Below the pieces are notes generated by a model. It saw nothing but the letters and a program-made list of their open reading frames with translations. It had not been told where the DNA came from and made no database searches. This document shows positions 37,615 through 46,786 of a stretch of DNA of 64,000 nucleotides, in pieces (within the stretch, counting starts at the first letter, position 1; the number at the start of each line of letters is the position of its first letter). The stretch spans positions 138,610 through 202,609 of the forward strand of contig CAVPFW010000011.1 of assembly GCA_963703855.1 (NCBI GenBank). The letters run 5' to 3'. The stretch comes from AP-15 sp963703855 (GTDB taxonomy: Bacteria; Pseudomonadota; Alphaproteobacteria; ATCC43930; CGMCC-115725). Position numbers and translations under genes: made by a program.

Positions 37615-38655
37615 CTAAGTTGGCCGCTCGGAGGCTCCGGACGGGGTGATCCGCCGCAGCGCCGGCAATAGCTCGTCGCTGATCAGCCGCATGCTGGCGA
37701 GCGCGTGGGCGACCGGCATGCCGCTCCAATGGGTGCGGAAGATCAGAAAATTCGCGCCGGCCTGTTCCCAGCACGGGCGCAGCTGCTCCCAGCACTCCTC
37801 GGGGCTGCCGAGCACGAACCGGTCGCGCAGCAGCGCGTCGAGCGACTGGCGGAACAACTCGTGGCCGGGCAATACCTGGTCCTGCCCCCATTGGGCGTAA
37901 GTGCGGTATTTCTCGGCCAGATAAGGGCCGGCCATCTCCAGCGCGGTCTCTTTGTCCCTGGCGCAGAAGATCTCGCGCAGATAGGGCAGCACCGCCGGAA
38001 ACGGCCTGGCGTGAGCCGCGAGCTCGGCGCGGTAGAGCGCCATCTGGCGGGTAATCACCGCCATCGTCGCATGCGGGTTGATGAACAGGCTGTCGCCGAG
38101 CCGGGCGGCGCGGCGCACGGCGGCGTCGCTGTTGGCCGCGATCCAGATCGGCGGATGCGGCTTTTGCACCGGCCGGCAGGTCGCGGTCGCGTTTGTGAGC
38201 TTGCAGATTTCGTTCTCGAAAGTCACGCCGTCCTCGGTCCACAACCGGCGCACCACATCGAGACATTGCTCGAAACGGCGCACTCGGTGGCCGCGCGGGA
38301 CGCCGAACGCGTCGAACTCGATCTCGCGATAGCCGAGACCCACGCCGAAGACGAAATTGCCGCGCCAGATCGCGTCGAGCGAGGCGATGCATTCGGCGAC
38401 TTCGACCGGGTTGTGCAGGCCGGCCAGCAAGACCCCGGCGATGCCGGTCATCTCGCCCGCTTCGGCCGCGAGCCGCGCCAGAAACGGGATCAATTGCAGC
38501 TGGCGCACCCCGTCGCTCAGATAATGCTGGCCGGTGGCGACGGCGTCCCAGCCGCGGTCGCGCGCGAGCCGGGTCATCGCGTACTGGCCTTCGAGCTCGG
38601 CGACGATATCGCTGCCGGGCGGGTGCTGGCCGGTCAAAAAGATACCGATCTTCAT
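37615..38655 (-). CDS. LLM-class flavin-dependent oxidoreductase (luciferase-like)
   Basis: 346 residues from ATG 38655 with GGAGG upstream; the frame is open further but unlike protein. The N-terminus M-K-I-G-I-F-L-T-G-Q and the blocks G-V-G-L-G-Y-R-E-I-E-F and P-P-I-W-I-A-A-N-S are typical of F420- or FMN-dependent luciferase-like oxidoreductases. It is a different subgroup from the NtaA-like protein at 2183. Cofactor and substrate are unresolved. It is divergent from the alpha/beta hydrolase gene. Confidence 0.88.
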   Translation of the reverse strand: MKIGIFLTGQHPPGSDIVAELEGQYAMTRLARDRGWDAVATGQHYLSDGVRQLQLIPFLARLAAEAGEMTGIAGVLLAGLHNPVEVAECIASLDAIWRGNFVFGVGLGYREIEFDAFGVPRGHRVRRFEQCLDVVRRLWTEDGVTFENEICKLTNATATCRPVQKPHPPIWIAANSDAAVRRAARLGDSLFINPHATMAVITRQMALYRAELAAHARPFPAVLPYLREIFCARDKETALEMAGPYLAEKYRTYAQWGQDQVLPGHELFRQSLDALLRDRFVLGSPEECWEQLRPCWEQAGANFLIFRTHWSGMPVAHALASMRLISDELLPALRRITPSGASERPT

Positions 38656-38755
38656 GTCGCCTCCATCCTTGCGTGCGGTCGGCCGGATTGCCCGAGATGC
38701 GTTGGTCGTAGATGATCGCCGCAGCAGGGGCAACAGCGGGGCTCGAGGAGGCGCC

Positions 38756-39568
38756 ATGGAGAGCTTTACCGCGAGCGACGGCGTGCGGCTCGCCTACTGC
38801 GTCGACGACTTCACCGAGCCGTGGAGGAAGTCGCCGACCCTGTTGCTGCTGCACGCGGCGATGGGCAGTGGGCGGCGCTATTATGCCTGGGTCTCGGCGC
38901 TCGCCCGTCATTACCGGGTGGTGCGGATGGATCTGCGCGGGCACGGAGGCTCGGAAATTCCGCCGGCCGACCAGGCGCTGACCCTCGACCGGGTGGTGGC
39001 CGATGTCGCCGAGCTGATGGACCATCTCGGCTGCGCCAATGCCCACATCGTCGGCAACTCGGCCGGCGGCTATCTCGGCCAGCAACTGGCGATGAACCGG
39101 GCCGAACGGGTGCGCAGCCTGATGCTGTTCGGCTCGACCCCGGGGCTCAAGCACAGCCAGGCGCCGAGCTGGATCCCGCAGATCCGGGCCAAGGGGCTGC
39201 GCGCATTTCTCGCCGAGACGATCGCCGACCGGCTGCCGCTCGACCAGGTCGATCCCGGGCTCGTCGAGTGGTTTCTCGACGAGGCCGCCAAGAACGATCC
39301 GGTCTATATCGGCAAGTTCGTCCTGCTGATGGCGAGCTACGATTGGAGCGACCAGCTTGCCCGCATCCGCTGTCCGACCCTGGTCGTCGTCCCCGGCGCC
39401 GAGCCGATCGGCTCGACCGCGAATTACGAGCCGTTCCGGCGCCTGGTCAGGGATGTCGAAATGCGGGTCTACGACGGCGCGCCGCACAACATCTGCGACG
39501 CTTTTCCCGACCGCTGCGCCGGCGACGTGATCGATTTCCTGACCCGCCGCTTCGGCCTCGGCGTGTGA
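38756..39568 (+). CDS. Alpha/beta hydrolase
   Basis: 270 residues from ATG with GAGGAG upstream. Oxyanion-hole region L-L-L-L-H-A-A-M-G-S, then R-G-H-G-G-S-E, and nucleophile elbow G-N-S-A-G-G-Y (Ser near residue 102). The distal His is in G-A-P-H-N-I near 244. This is the classic cofactor-free hydrolase set. It may share a divergent promoter with the luciferase-like gene, suggesting a common small-molecule pathway; substrate unknown. Confidence 0.88.
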   Translation: MESFTASDGVRLAYCVDDFTEPWRKSPTLLLLHAAMGSGRRYYAWVSALARHYRVVRMDLRGHGGSEIPPADQALTLDRVVADVAELMDHLGCANAHIVGNSAGGYLGQQLAMNRAERVRSLMLFGSTPGLKHSQAPSWIPQIRAKGLRAFLAETIADRLPLDQVDPGLVEWFLDEAAKNDPVYIGKFVLLMASYDWSDQLARIRCPTLVVVPGAEPIGSTANYEPFRRLVRDVEMRVYDGAPHNICDAFPDRCAGDVIDFLTRRFGLGV

Positions 39569-39629
39569 CGCTCCCGCGGCACCGGCGCGGCTCCACCTCA
39601 TCCTCCCCATCGCTGACGCGGCGGGTCCC

Positions 39630-39741
39630 GTCCCTCTCCCCCGGTGGCGGAGAGGGAGCAAGCCGAGAAGGAGTTAGGCCGGCATCCTTTTCTCCTCTCC
39701 ACCCGCCCGCGGGGGGAGAGGGTAGGGTGAGGGGGCTGTTC
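39630..39741. repeat. Dispersed palindromic repeat, family A (double unit)
   Basis: Two arms of the family A element lie head to head in the 182-bp gap between convergent genes: CCCTCTCCCCC/GGAGAGGG at 39631-39657 and CTCCTCTCCACC/GGGGAGAGGGTAGGGTGAGGG at 39692-39733. They may serve as a bidirectional transcription barrier. Confidence 0.7.
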
Positions 39742-39750
39742 CGTGGAGCG

Positions 39751-41160
39751 TCAGCCGTCGAGGCCCGGTGGGTGGCGGTCGTGCCAGTCCGTCGCGTGCT
39801 GATAGGCCCAGCCGATGCGCAAGGCAGTTGCCTCGTCATACGCGCGACAGACGATCTGCAACGACAATGGCAGCCCGGTTGCGGTGAAGCCGTCGGGGAC
39901 CGCCAGCGCGCACAATTCGAGCGCGTTGACGAAACGGGTGAAATGCGCCGGGGTCGAACCCTGGTCGACGAGGTCGAGCGGGATCGCCGCCGTCGTCGTG
40001 GTCGGGGTCAACACCGCATCGGCGTCGCCGAGCGCCGCGGCGAACTCCTCCTTCGCACTGGCCTGCTCGCGCAGAGCGCCGAGGTAGTCTCGCGCCGAGA
40101 TGCCGCGGCCCGAGGCGATGCGCGGCCGCACCGCGTCGTCGATCGGCAAGCTCATGTCGTCGACCAGATCGCCGACCAGGGAATAGGCTTCGGCGCCGAT
40201 GATCCGCCCGGTCAGCTGGGTATAGTCGGAAAACCGCCGCGGCAATTTGACCGTGACGATCTCGGCGCCGAGCCGGGCCAATGTTTCGAGCGCCGAATCG
40301 TAGGCGGCGAGCACCTCGGCGGCGACGTGGTCGCGCTCGATCTCGGGCATCCGCGCGAGCCGCAGCCCGCGCACCCCGCGTTTCATCATCGTCAGCGGGC
40401 CGGCGGGCGGGCGTCCCAGGGTTCGCGGATCGTGCGGGTCGGGTCCCTCGATCGCCTGGTACAGCAGGGCCGCGTCCTCGACCGAGCGCGCCATCGGCCC
40501 CGGCGTGTCGAGGCTCGGGCTCAGCGGCAGAATCCCATAGGTGCTGACCCGGCCGATCGTAGTCTTGAGCCCGCTGAGCCCGCACCACGACGCCGGCAGC
40601 CGCACCGAGCCGCCGGTGTCGGTGCCGATCCCCCACGGCGCCATGCCGGCGGCCACCGCCACCCCGGTGCCGCTGCTCGACCCGCCGGGGGTGCGCGCCA
40701 CCGCCGGGTCCCACGGGTTCCACGGCGTGCCCCGGTGCTGGTTGGTGCCCCAGCCTCCCATCGCGAACTCGACCGTATGGGTCTTGCCGATAACGATCAT
40801 CCCGGCGGCGATCAGGCGCCTGGCGATGGTGGCGGTATAGATCGAGCGCCGGCCGTGCCACACCTGCGAGCCGCCGGTCGTGACCCGCCCCTCGATCTCG
40901 ATCAGGTCCTTGAGCGCCACCGGGATGCCGTGCCATGGCCCGATCCGATGCCCCGAGCGGATCGCCTTGTCGGCGGCCTCGGCGGCGAGCCGAGCCTCCT
41001 CGGCATAGACCTCGACAAAGGCGTGCAGCTTTTGGTCTTGGGCGCGGATGCGCGCGAGCAGCGCGTCGACGAGATCGACCGGCGACAGCCGGCCGACGCC
41101 GATCTCGGTAGAGAGGACATGGGCCGGCAAGAAGGTCGGATCGGCAGCGGCTGGCGGCAT
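39751..41160 (-). CDS. Amidase signature family enzyme
   Basis: 469 residues from ATG 41160; the frame upstream to 41670 overlaps the CHAP gene and is not protein-like. The triad is present: K84 (V-A-L-K-D-L-I), the Ser pair in T-P-G-G-S-S-S-G (about 161-162), and nucleophile Ser185 in G-T-D-T-G-G-S-V-R. No signal peptide, so cytosolic, unlike the Tat-exported amidase at 33415. It could be an amidohydrolase of the GatA/allophanate-hydrolase-like superfamily; without GatB/C neighbours a metabolic amidase is more likely. Confidence 0.9.
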   Translation of the reverse strand: MPPAAADPTFLPAHVLSTEIGVGRLSPVDLVDALLARIRAQDQKLHAFVEVYAEEARLAAEAADKAIRSGHRIGPWHGIPVALKDLIEIEGRVTTGGSQVWHGRRSIYTATIARRLIAAGMIVIGKTHTVEFAMGGWGTNQHRGTPWNPWDPAVARTPGGSSSGTGVAVAAGMAPWGIGTDTGGSVRLPASWCGLSGLKTTIGRVSTYGILPLSPSLDTPGPMARSVEDAALLYQAIEGPDPHDPRTLGRPPAGPLTMMKRGVRGLRLARMPEIERDHVAAEVLAAYDSALETLARLGAEIVTVKLPRRFSDYTQLTGRIIGAEAYSLVGDLVDDMSLPIDDAVRPRIASGRGISARDYLGALREQASAKEEFAAALGDADAVLTPTTTTAAIPLDLVDQGSTPAHFTRFVNALELCALAVPDGFTATGLPLSLQIVCRAYDEATALRIGWAYQHATDWHDRHPPGLDG

Positions 41161-41245
41161 GGCTCCCCTCGCGAGTGGAAGACGGGCGAGCATAGGCCCG
41201 CTGTTGCCGCCGCTGTCAACGGCCGGGGATCGAGCCCGTGGGCGG

Positions 41246-42032
41246 CTACGCCCGATGATGCTGCTTGACCTCGGTCGTCCTGGTCTTCCCCGGGTGGGCC
41301 GGAGCGTGCGCGGCATGGGCGGCGGAGCCGGGCGAGCGTGAGATGGCGCGGCCGTGCCCGTGTGCCGCCGCGGCGAGGCGGATCGAATGTCTCGACGCCT
41401 CTTTGCGACGCGACTCGCGTGCCGCGGTCCCATGGCGGTGGCGGGCGCTGCCCTGCGGGTACTCGGCGGCGACGGCAAAATGAAACAGGCCGGAGCTGCG
41501 GGTTCGGCTCGTAGGATGCTGTTCCGGCGGCGACATAAGGATCGAACCCGCTCGCCGCTGCGGTCGCGACGATCTCCCGCGCCCCGGTTTCGGGGTAGAC
41601 GAAGCCGAAAGTCGGATTGTCGCGCCCGTATTTGCCGGAGCCCAGATCCATAACCGAAACCGTCGTCCAATCATGATCGGGCGAGGTGTCGATGACGGGC
41701 ATGTCGCGGCTGACCGTTCCGCGATACCAGTTTGCGTGGTCGACCAGGATCTCGTTGGCGCTGATCACCTTGGAGACGACCGCGACATGGCCGGAAGGGG
41801 TGTGCCCGGTTCGCCTGAAGACGAGGATCGAGCCCACTGCCGGAACCTGGCCGCGCTGATAACGGCCCGCGGCCTCGTCCCACCATCCGCCGGCGGCTCC
41901 ATAAAGGAAGACGCCGGTTTGGGCGCGGGCATAAAGCGCGCAATTGGCGGCCCCAGCGCGTCGCGTGGGAGTTGCAAAACAGGTCACCAGAACGGCGCCC
42001 CATACGAGGCCCCAGCCCACCTTCGCTCGCAT
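41246..42032 (-). pseudogene. Exported CHAP-domain cell-wall hydrolase, frameshifted in 3' third
   Basis: A signal peptide (V-G-W-G-L-V-W-G-A-V-L-V-T-C-F-A) precedes a CHAP domain: catalytic Cys in A-N-C-A-L-Y-A-R near residue 31, then W-W-D-E-A-A-G-R-Y and catalytic His in S-G-H-V-A-V-V-S-K near 82. CHAP enzymes cut peptidoglycan as amidases or endopeptidases. The N-terminal frame is intact through R-E-I-V-A-T-A-A. Near 41490-41512 third-position GC switches to another frame, which continues L-F-H-F-A-V-A-A-E-Y and a His/Ala-rich tail to TAG 41246. The catalytic domain is unaffected. A perfect CtrA-type box lies about 67 bp upstream. Confidence 0.8.
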
Positions 42033-42095
42033 TGATTTGCCCCCCGGCTGGTGCGGCGCGACGCCCGTTCGCGGTTGTGGCCCCCGACTCCGCGC

Positions 42096-42166
42096 CTGTT
42101 AAGAATTCGTTAACGGCGCTCATAGAACCCGAGGTCGGATGCAGAAATCACTATAATTCTTAACAG
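42096..42166. repeat. Perfect 12-bp inverted repeat upstream of the CHAP gene
   Basis: CTGTTAAGAATT (42096-42107) and AATTCTTAACAG (42155-42166) are perfect inverse copies, 47 bp apart, in an AT-rich patch. The left arm overlaps the CtrA-type box. Such spacing may suit two protein dimers. Confidence 0.6.
42099..42114. promoter_or_regulatory. CtrA-type binding site (TTAA-N7-TTAAC)
   Basis: TTAA at 42099-42102, seven bases, TTAAC at 42110-42114: an exact match to the alphaproteobacterial cell-cycle regulator CtrA consensus. It lies 67 bp upstream of the CHAP gene start on its promoter side. It suggests cell-cycle control of a wall hydrolase. Binding is inferred. Confidence 0.6.
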
Positions 42167-42240
42167 GAGAGCGAAAAAACGACCCGATTTTAACGATCGC
42201 GCGCACAAGGAATCAAGTAATTCGCGGAATGGGGGAAGGA

Positions 42241-44193
42241 TCACATCCGAAAGCCGAGCGCGCCCAGCGCATGGCGTATCGCGGGGTCCACGAGCAATTC
42301 GCGAAAGCGCAGGACGGCCGGCCGTTCGAGCCGAGGCCTGGGCACGACGAAGTCATAGTGCTCATCCTGTGCCGGGATAAAGCCGAGCCCGTACTGACGC
42401 GCCACGGTTTCGATCGCCATTCCCCAATCGGCGCGGTTCTGCGCCACCGCGACCGCAACGGCATTATGCGATTTGGGCTGCGACCAATAGCCGGGCGGCT
42501 TGGCGCCGTTCAGCAGCCGGTCGGTCAGGATGCGGGTGCCGCTGCCGGCATTGCGGTTGACCATCAGGCAATCGGGAGCGGACAGCGCCGCGGCGATCGC
42601 GCCTTCGACCGAACGACCCTCGAAGCGCGGATCGCCCTGGCGATGGACGACCCCTTGCAGGCGGCGATAGCCGGGCACCAGCTCCAGCGCCGGGGTCAGG
42701 AACGGCCGGTTGTATTCGCCGGTCTCCGGATCCATCAGATGAATAGCGGCGACATCGCACTCGCCGCGCTTGGCCGCGGCGAGCCCGCCCATGCTGCCGA
42801 CATTGAGCGCCTTGACCGAAATCCCTTGCCCGTGCAGCCGGTCGATCAGGAGGTCGAGCCCGACGCAGTGGCTGCCGATGATGACCAGATCGGCAAGCCG
42901 GGCATGGCCGATCAGCTGCACCTCGACCGGGGTCCCGGCAGCCACCGTCTCGACCTGCGGGCCGATCATGATAAACCCGTCGGCCTGGCTGAACGCGGTT
43001 ACCGCACCCGAGCCCTTGGCGTTGGGGTAGGCCGCAAGGGTGCCGTCCGGGCCGGCAGTGAGCGAAACCATCAGATACTCGGTGCGGCCGCGCTCGGACG
43101 AAACGCGCAGCGGCAACATCGCAGCAACCCGGTCGTCCGCCGTCGCGCGAAGCCCGGCGAAGGCGCGGATCACCGGTGCGACGAATTCGTGAAAGGTGAA
43201 GATCGCCGAGGTCGGAAAGCCCGGCAATACCACAATCGGCTTGCCGCCGGTCACCGCCAGGCACAGCGGCTTGCCCGGCTTCAGGGCAACGCCGTGCACG
43301 ACGATGCCGGGATCGCCGAAGCGGGCGACCGCGCGGTAACATAGGTCGCCCGCACCCTTCGAGGTGCCGCCGGACAAGACCACGATGTCGCAGGATGCGA
43401 GCCCCTCCTCGACGAGGCGGGTCAGCACCGCGTCGTCGTCGGCGCCGATGCCGAGCGCGCAAGGGACGCCGCCCGCTTCCTCGACCGCGGCGGCGAGGAT
43501 CGCGGCGTTCGAATCATAGACCGCGCCGGGCCGCATCGGCTCGCCGGGGGCGATGATCTCGTCGCCGGTCGATACGATGGCGACTCGCGGCCGGCGCCAG
43601 ACCTCGACGATGGCGCAGCCGACCGCGGCCAGCATGCCGATCTCGCGCGAGGTCAGCACCTGCCCGGCGCGCAAAACGGTCTCGCCGCGCGCGAGATCGC
43701 TGCCGGCGAAAGCGATGAACTGGCCGGCGGAAACGGGCCGGCGGATTTCGATCGCAGTCGCGCCGCCTTGGTCGACTGCCTCGGTGTGCTCGACCATGAC
43801 GACGGCGTCGGCGCCGCGCGGCGCCATCCCGCCGGTGGCGATCAATGCCGCCGCGCCGGGGCCGAGCGCAAACTGCGGCACTTTGCCCGGGGTCAGGATT
43901 TCGGGAACGAGGGTCAACCGGCGCGGCGCGCGCTCGCTGGCGCCGACGGTATCGGCCGCACGCAGCGCGAACCCGTCGACACTGGCGCGGTCGAAGCCGG
44001 GAACGTCGACCTCGGCAACAACCGTGCTCGCCAACACTCGGCCCAGCGCCTGCGGCAGCGCCATCGGCTCGCGGCCCAGCGGGTGCAGGTCGAGGTGATG
44101 GCGAAAGCGGCGTTCGGCCTCGTCGCGGCCGACGACTTCGAGAAACTGCTCCTGGCGCGCCAGGCTGCGAAGGGTCGCGGGGATATCGTTCAT
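42241..44193 (-). CDS. MoeA-like molybdopterin enzyme fused to a periplasmic-binding-like domain
   Basis: 650 residues. The N-terminal ~400 residues are MoeA-type: S-V-D-G-F-A-L-R, G-A-D-A-V-V-M-V-E-H-T-E, V-S-T-G-D-E-I, V-L-S-G-G-T-S-K-G-A-G-D and V-V-L-P-G-F-P-T-S-A. This set inserts molybdate into adenylated molybdopterin. From about residue 440, D-L-V-I-I-G-S-H-C-V-G-L-D and R-N-A-G-S-G-T-R start a PBP-like domain seen in MoeA/LysR-substrate-domain fusions. The fused domain may sense molybdate or a ligand. It is followed after 21 bp by a second MoeA-like gene, on the same strand and transcribed first. Confidence 0.9.
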   Translation of the reverse strand: MNDIPATLRSLARQEQFLEVVGRDEAERRFRHHLDLHPLGREPMALPQALGRVLASTVVAEVDVPGFDRASVDGFALRAADTVGASERAPRRLTLVPEILTPGKVPQFALGPGAAALIATGGMAPRGADAVVMVEHTEAVDQGGATAIEIRRPVSAGQFIAFAGSDLARGETVLRAGQVLTSREIGMLAAVGCAIVEVWRRPRVAIVSTGDEIIAPGEPMRPGAVYDSNAAILAAAVEEAGGVPCALGIGADDDAVLTRLVEEGLASCDIVVLSGGTSKGAGDLCYRAVARFGDPGIVVHGVALKPGKPLCLAVTGGKPIVVLPGFPTSAIFTFHEFVAPVIRAFAGLRATADDRVAAMLPLRVSSERGRTEYLMVSLTAGPDGTLAAYPNAKGSGAVTAFSQADGFIMIGPQVETVAAGTPVEVQLIGHARLADLVIIGSHCVGLDLLIDRLHGQGISVKALNVGSMGGLAAAKRGECDVAAIHLMDPETGEYNRPFLTPALELVPGYRRLQGVVHRQGDPRFEGRSVEGAIAAALSAPDCLMVNRNAGSGTRILTDRLLNGAKPPGYWSQPKSHNAVAVAVAQNRADWGMAIETVARQYGLGFIPAQDEHYDFVVPRPRLERPAVLRFRELLVDPAIRHALGALGFRM

Positions 44194-44214
44194 GATGTCG
44201 GCTCCGCGCGCGGT

Positions 44215-45345
44215 TCAGCGCTCGTCGTAGAGATAGACGGTCACTTGCGCTCCTTCCGGGTAACCCTCGCTCGCCTCGGGGACGATCATAAAGCCGTCGG
44301 CCCCGGCAGCGGCCATCAGCCCGATCTCGGCGAAGGGTGCCATCGGCTCCGCGCGGCCGTCGGGCCTGCGCCGGATGGGGCAGATCTCGGTCGTTCCGAT
44401 CGTCGAGACGATCTTGCGCGCGGTCGTCACGGTGCACGGGGAATAGGGGATCCCCGGGTCGCGTCCGCCGAGGCGGCGAATGGCGCGCCCGGCGAACAGC
44501 TCGTAGCTCCACAGGCGCGCCGCCGGCGCGCCCGGCAGCAGGACCACCGGGACCCCGGCGGCGGTATGGCCGAACCCGGTAGTCTCGCCCGGAACCAGCG
44601 CCACGCCGTCGAGGTCGAGGGTGCCTGCCGCGGCCAGCGCCGCAGCCGAGTTGTCCCCGCGAACCGTCCCGGCGCCGCCGATGACGAGAACGATGTCGGC
44701 CGGCTCAGCGCATGCGTCGGCGAGCCGCGACACGGCCACGACCCCGCCGTCGCGCTCGGCCGCGGCGCGGACCATCGGCCCGTCAGCGCCCACTGCCCCG
44801 TCGGATGGCGCCGCCGCGGCGATCGCGATGCGGACACGCGGGCGGCGAATGAGCGGCGCATGCCCGAAGCCGGCGACCGCCAGCAGCCCGATGTGATGCG
44901 GCTTCAGCCGCGTCCCGGCCGCGATCAGCAGCCCGCCGGCAATGGACACAGCACCCTGCCGGTCGACATTGGCGCCGGGTGAAACGGGATCGACCAGGAC
45001 AAGACGGCCGGCACCATCCGGTTCTCCGTGATCGAGCGGCACCACCCCGTCCATCCCCGCAGGCAATGCTTGCCCTGCCGATATCGAAATCAACGGCACC
45101 GCCAGCGGGTTGTAGGCACCGGCGCCGACACTCGCTTCCGCACGCACGGCAAAACCGTCGATCGCCGCGCAATCGTGGGACGGGATCGCGCCGGCGGCGC
45201 GGATCTCCGCCCCGAGCACGCGTCCCGACGCCTGGTTCAGCGCGACCTGCTCGGTTTCGAGGCTGTCGGTCGCGCCGTCGATCCAGGCGGTCGCCGCCTC
45301 GACCGACACACGCCCATGCCCAAGGCGCCTGTCGTATTTCGTCAC
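44215..45345 (-). CDS. MoeA-like protein, divergent paralogue
   Basis: 376 residues from a GTG at 45345 (the best start on a frame open to 45600). MoeA blocks are recognisable: A-I-D-G-F-A-V-R, L-P-A-G-M-D-G-V-V-P-L-D, G-G-L-L-I-A-A-G-T-R-L and L-L-P-G-A-P-A-A. The normally conserved S-G-G-x-S-x-G-x-x-D molybdopterin-binding loop is degenerate here (V-I-G-G-A-G-T-V-R-G-D). It is probably co-transcribed ahead of the MoeA fusion gene. It may have a specialised or partner role rather than standard MoeA catalysis. Confidence 0.82.
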   Translation of the reverse strand: MTKYDRRLGHGRVSVEAATAWIDGATDSLETEQVALNQASGRVLGAEIRAAGAIPSHDCAAIDGFAVRAEASVGAGAYNPLAVPLISISAGQALPAGMDGVVPLDHGEPDGAGRLVLVDPVSPGANVDRQGAVSIAGGLLIAAGTRLKPHHIGLLAVAGFGHAPLIRRPRVRIAIAAAAPSDGAVGADGPMVRAAAERDGGVVAVSRLADACAEPADIVLVIGGAGTVRGDNSAAALAAAGTLDLDGVALVPGETTGFGHTAAGVPVVLLPGAPAARLWSYELFAGRAIRRLGGRDPGIPYSPCTVTTARKIVSTIGTTEICPIRRRPDGRAEPMAPFAEIGLMAAAGADGFMIVPEASEGYPEGAQVTVYLYDER

Positions 45346-45434
45346 GATGCAGTGATCATCGGCCGGTGATCCTCGGACCGGCGCCGCCGGTCCGTCGCGT
45401 ATTTTAGCCGCGGCAAGGATATTGTGCCGAGCGA

Positions 45435-46412
45435 ATGCGGTTGGGGGCCGAGATTCCGACGATCGAATCGATGATGCGGGCGGGGCGGGTCTTCGCCGCC
45501 CTCGCGGTGATCGGAGCCTGCGGGATCTCGCTGGGCTCTCGCCAGCTCGACGCGACCAATCGCGCAATCCTCGGCGACAGACCGAGCTACGGCCCGGCAT
45601 CGATCAGCGAGGTCCCGAGCCTGGCGGCGATCGATCGGCTTATCTGGATGCCGGGACTGGACGCCGGCTGGGACCCGCAGGGGTTGGCCATCGCCGAGGG
45701 CAGCCTGTTCGTGTCGGCCTACCGGAGCGACGGATCGTGGGTGAGCCGCGGTCCGTGCCGGGTCTTTCGCGTCGATCCGGAGACCGGACGGGAAACCGGC
45801 CATTTCGACGTTCCGTCGCCCTGCGGCCACGCCGGAGGCCTTGCCTATGGCGGCGCAGGAAAGCTGTTCATCGCCGACACGCATAATTTGTTCGAGGTCG
45901 ATATCGCCCGTGCGTTTGCCGAGCCCGCGCCGAAATTCCGCGTTTCCCGGCTCGGCCGCGGGGTCAAGGGTGCCTTTGCGGTCTCGGGCGAAGGCGAGAT
46001 CGGGATCGGCGATTATCAAGAAACCCGACCCGGCAAGATCCTCAAATACGGCCTTGCCGCTCTCAAATCGCTGAACGACGGCGCAGTCCTCAGCGCGGCG
46101 GCGGCTTCTGCCGTCGTGCCGGTTCTCAGCTACGCTCAGGGCGGCGCCATCGGACCGTCGGGCACGCTGTGGATCTCGCGCAGCGAACTCGGCTGGGGCG
46201 TTCTCGAAAAGCTCGACGCCGTCACCGGACATCTCGAACGGCGCTACGCCGCCCCCGGCGGCATCGAGGGCATCGCCTTCGACCGGGCCGGGCGGCTGTG
46301 GTGCGTGTCCGAGGCGGGAGCGCGGCACCTGCCGCTGCGCCACCCATTCTTTCCGCTGATCTTCAGGCTCGACCCGGCGCGGTTGAGCCCCGCCGCCGAT
46401 GCCGCGGAGTGA
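45435..46412 (+). CDS. Exported beta-propeller-like (SMP-30/NHL-type) hypothetical protein
   Basis: 325 residues. An N-terminal hydrophobic segment (V-F-A-A-L-A-V-I-G-A-C-G-I) with a nearby Cys could be a signal or lipoprotein anchor. The body shows repeated strand blocks such as W-D-P-Q-G-L-A-I-A-E-G-S-L-F-V, G-G-L-A-Y-G-G-A-G-K-L-F-I-A-D and I-E-G-I-A-F-D-R-A-G-R-L-W, typical of SMP-30/NHL propellers. The enzyme or ligand is unknown. It is divergent from the MoeA-like genes across about 90 bp. Confidence 0.7.
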   Translation: MRLGAEIPTIESMMRAGRVFAALAVIGACGISLGSRQLDATNRAILGDRPSYGPASISEVPSLAAIDRLIWMPGLDAGWDPQGLAIAEGSLFVSAYRSDGSWVSRGPCRVFRVDPETGRETGHFDVPSPCGHAGGLAYGGAGKLFIADTHNLFEVDIARAFAEPAPKFRVSRLGRGVKGAFAVSGEGEIGIGDYQETRPGKILKYGLAALKSLNDGAVLSAAAASAVVPVLSYAQGGAIGPSGTLWISRSELGWGVLEKLDAVTGHLERRYAAPGGIEGIAFDRAGRLWCVSEAGARHLPLRHPFFPLIFRLDPARLSPAADAAE

Positions 46413-46424
46413 GCCGCGGGCAGC

Positions 46425-46757
46425 TCAGGCGCGGACCGGGACGCCCTTCTGCTCGAGCACTTGCTGCAACTCGCCGGTTTCGTACATCTCGCGGATGATG
46501 TCGCAGCCGCCGATGAACTCGCCCTTGACATAGAGCTGCGGGATCGTCGGCCAACTTGAGAACTCTTTGATCTCTTGACGGATCTGCGGGTCAGCGAGCA
46601 CATCGACGCCTTTGAACTTGACCCCGAGATGGCTCAGGATCTGCACCACCGCTGCAGAGAACCCGCATTGCGGAAACACCGGCGAGCCCTTCATGAAAAG
46701 CACGACCGGCGTCTCGGTGATCTCGTGGCGGATGCGTTCTTGAACCGTGTTGTCCAT
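46425..46757 (-). CDS. grxD: Monothiol glutaredoxin (Grx4/Grx5 type)
   Basis: 110 residues from ATG 46757 with AGGAA upstream (an ATG at 46778 is also in frame). The active site C-G-F-S has C31, and the GSH-binding W-P-T-I-P-Q-L-Y-V and G-G-C-D-I-I-R-E-M blocks follow. Such monothiol glutaredoxins hold and deliver [2Fe-2S] clusters with BolA. bolA follows in the same direction upstream, the usual alphaproteobacterial pair. A family B repeat lies in the gap between them. Confidence 0.96.
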   Translation of the reverse strand: MDNTVQERIRHEITETPVVLFMKGSPVFPQCGFSAAVVQILSHLGVKFKGVDVLADPQIRQEIKEFSSWPTIPQLYVKGEFIGGCDIIREMYETGELQQVLEQKGVPVRA

Positions 46758-46786
46758 TGTCTTGTTCCTCGGTTTCACCTGTGAAT

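Noticed and set aside
37340..39661. Minus-strand frame of about 770 codons across several genes
   Set aside because: It overlaps four recognised genes and a repeat; its translation has no conserved block of its own.
38821..41268. Plus-strand frame of about 815 codons opposite the amidase gene
   Set aside because: Antisense shadow over the amidase and hydrolase genes; no domain.
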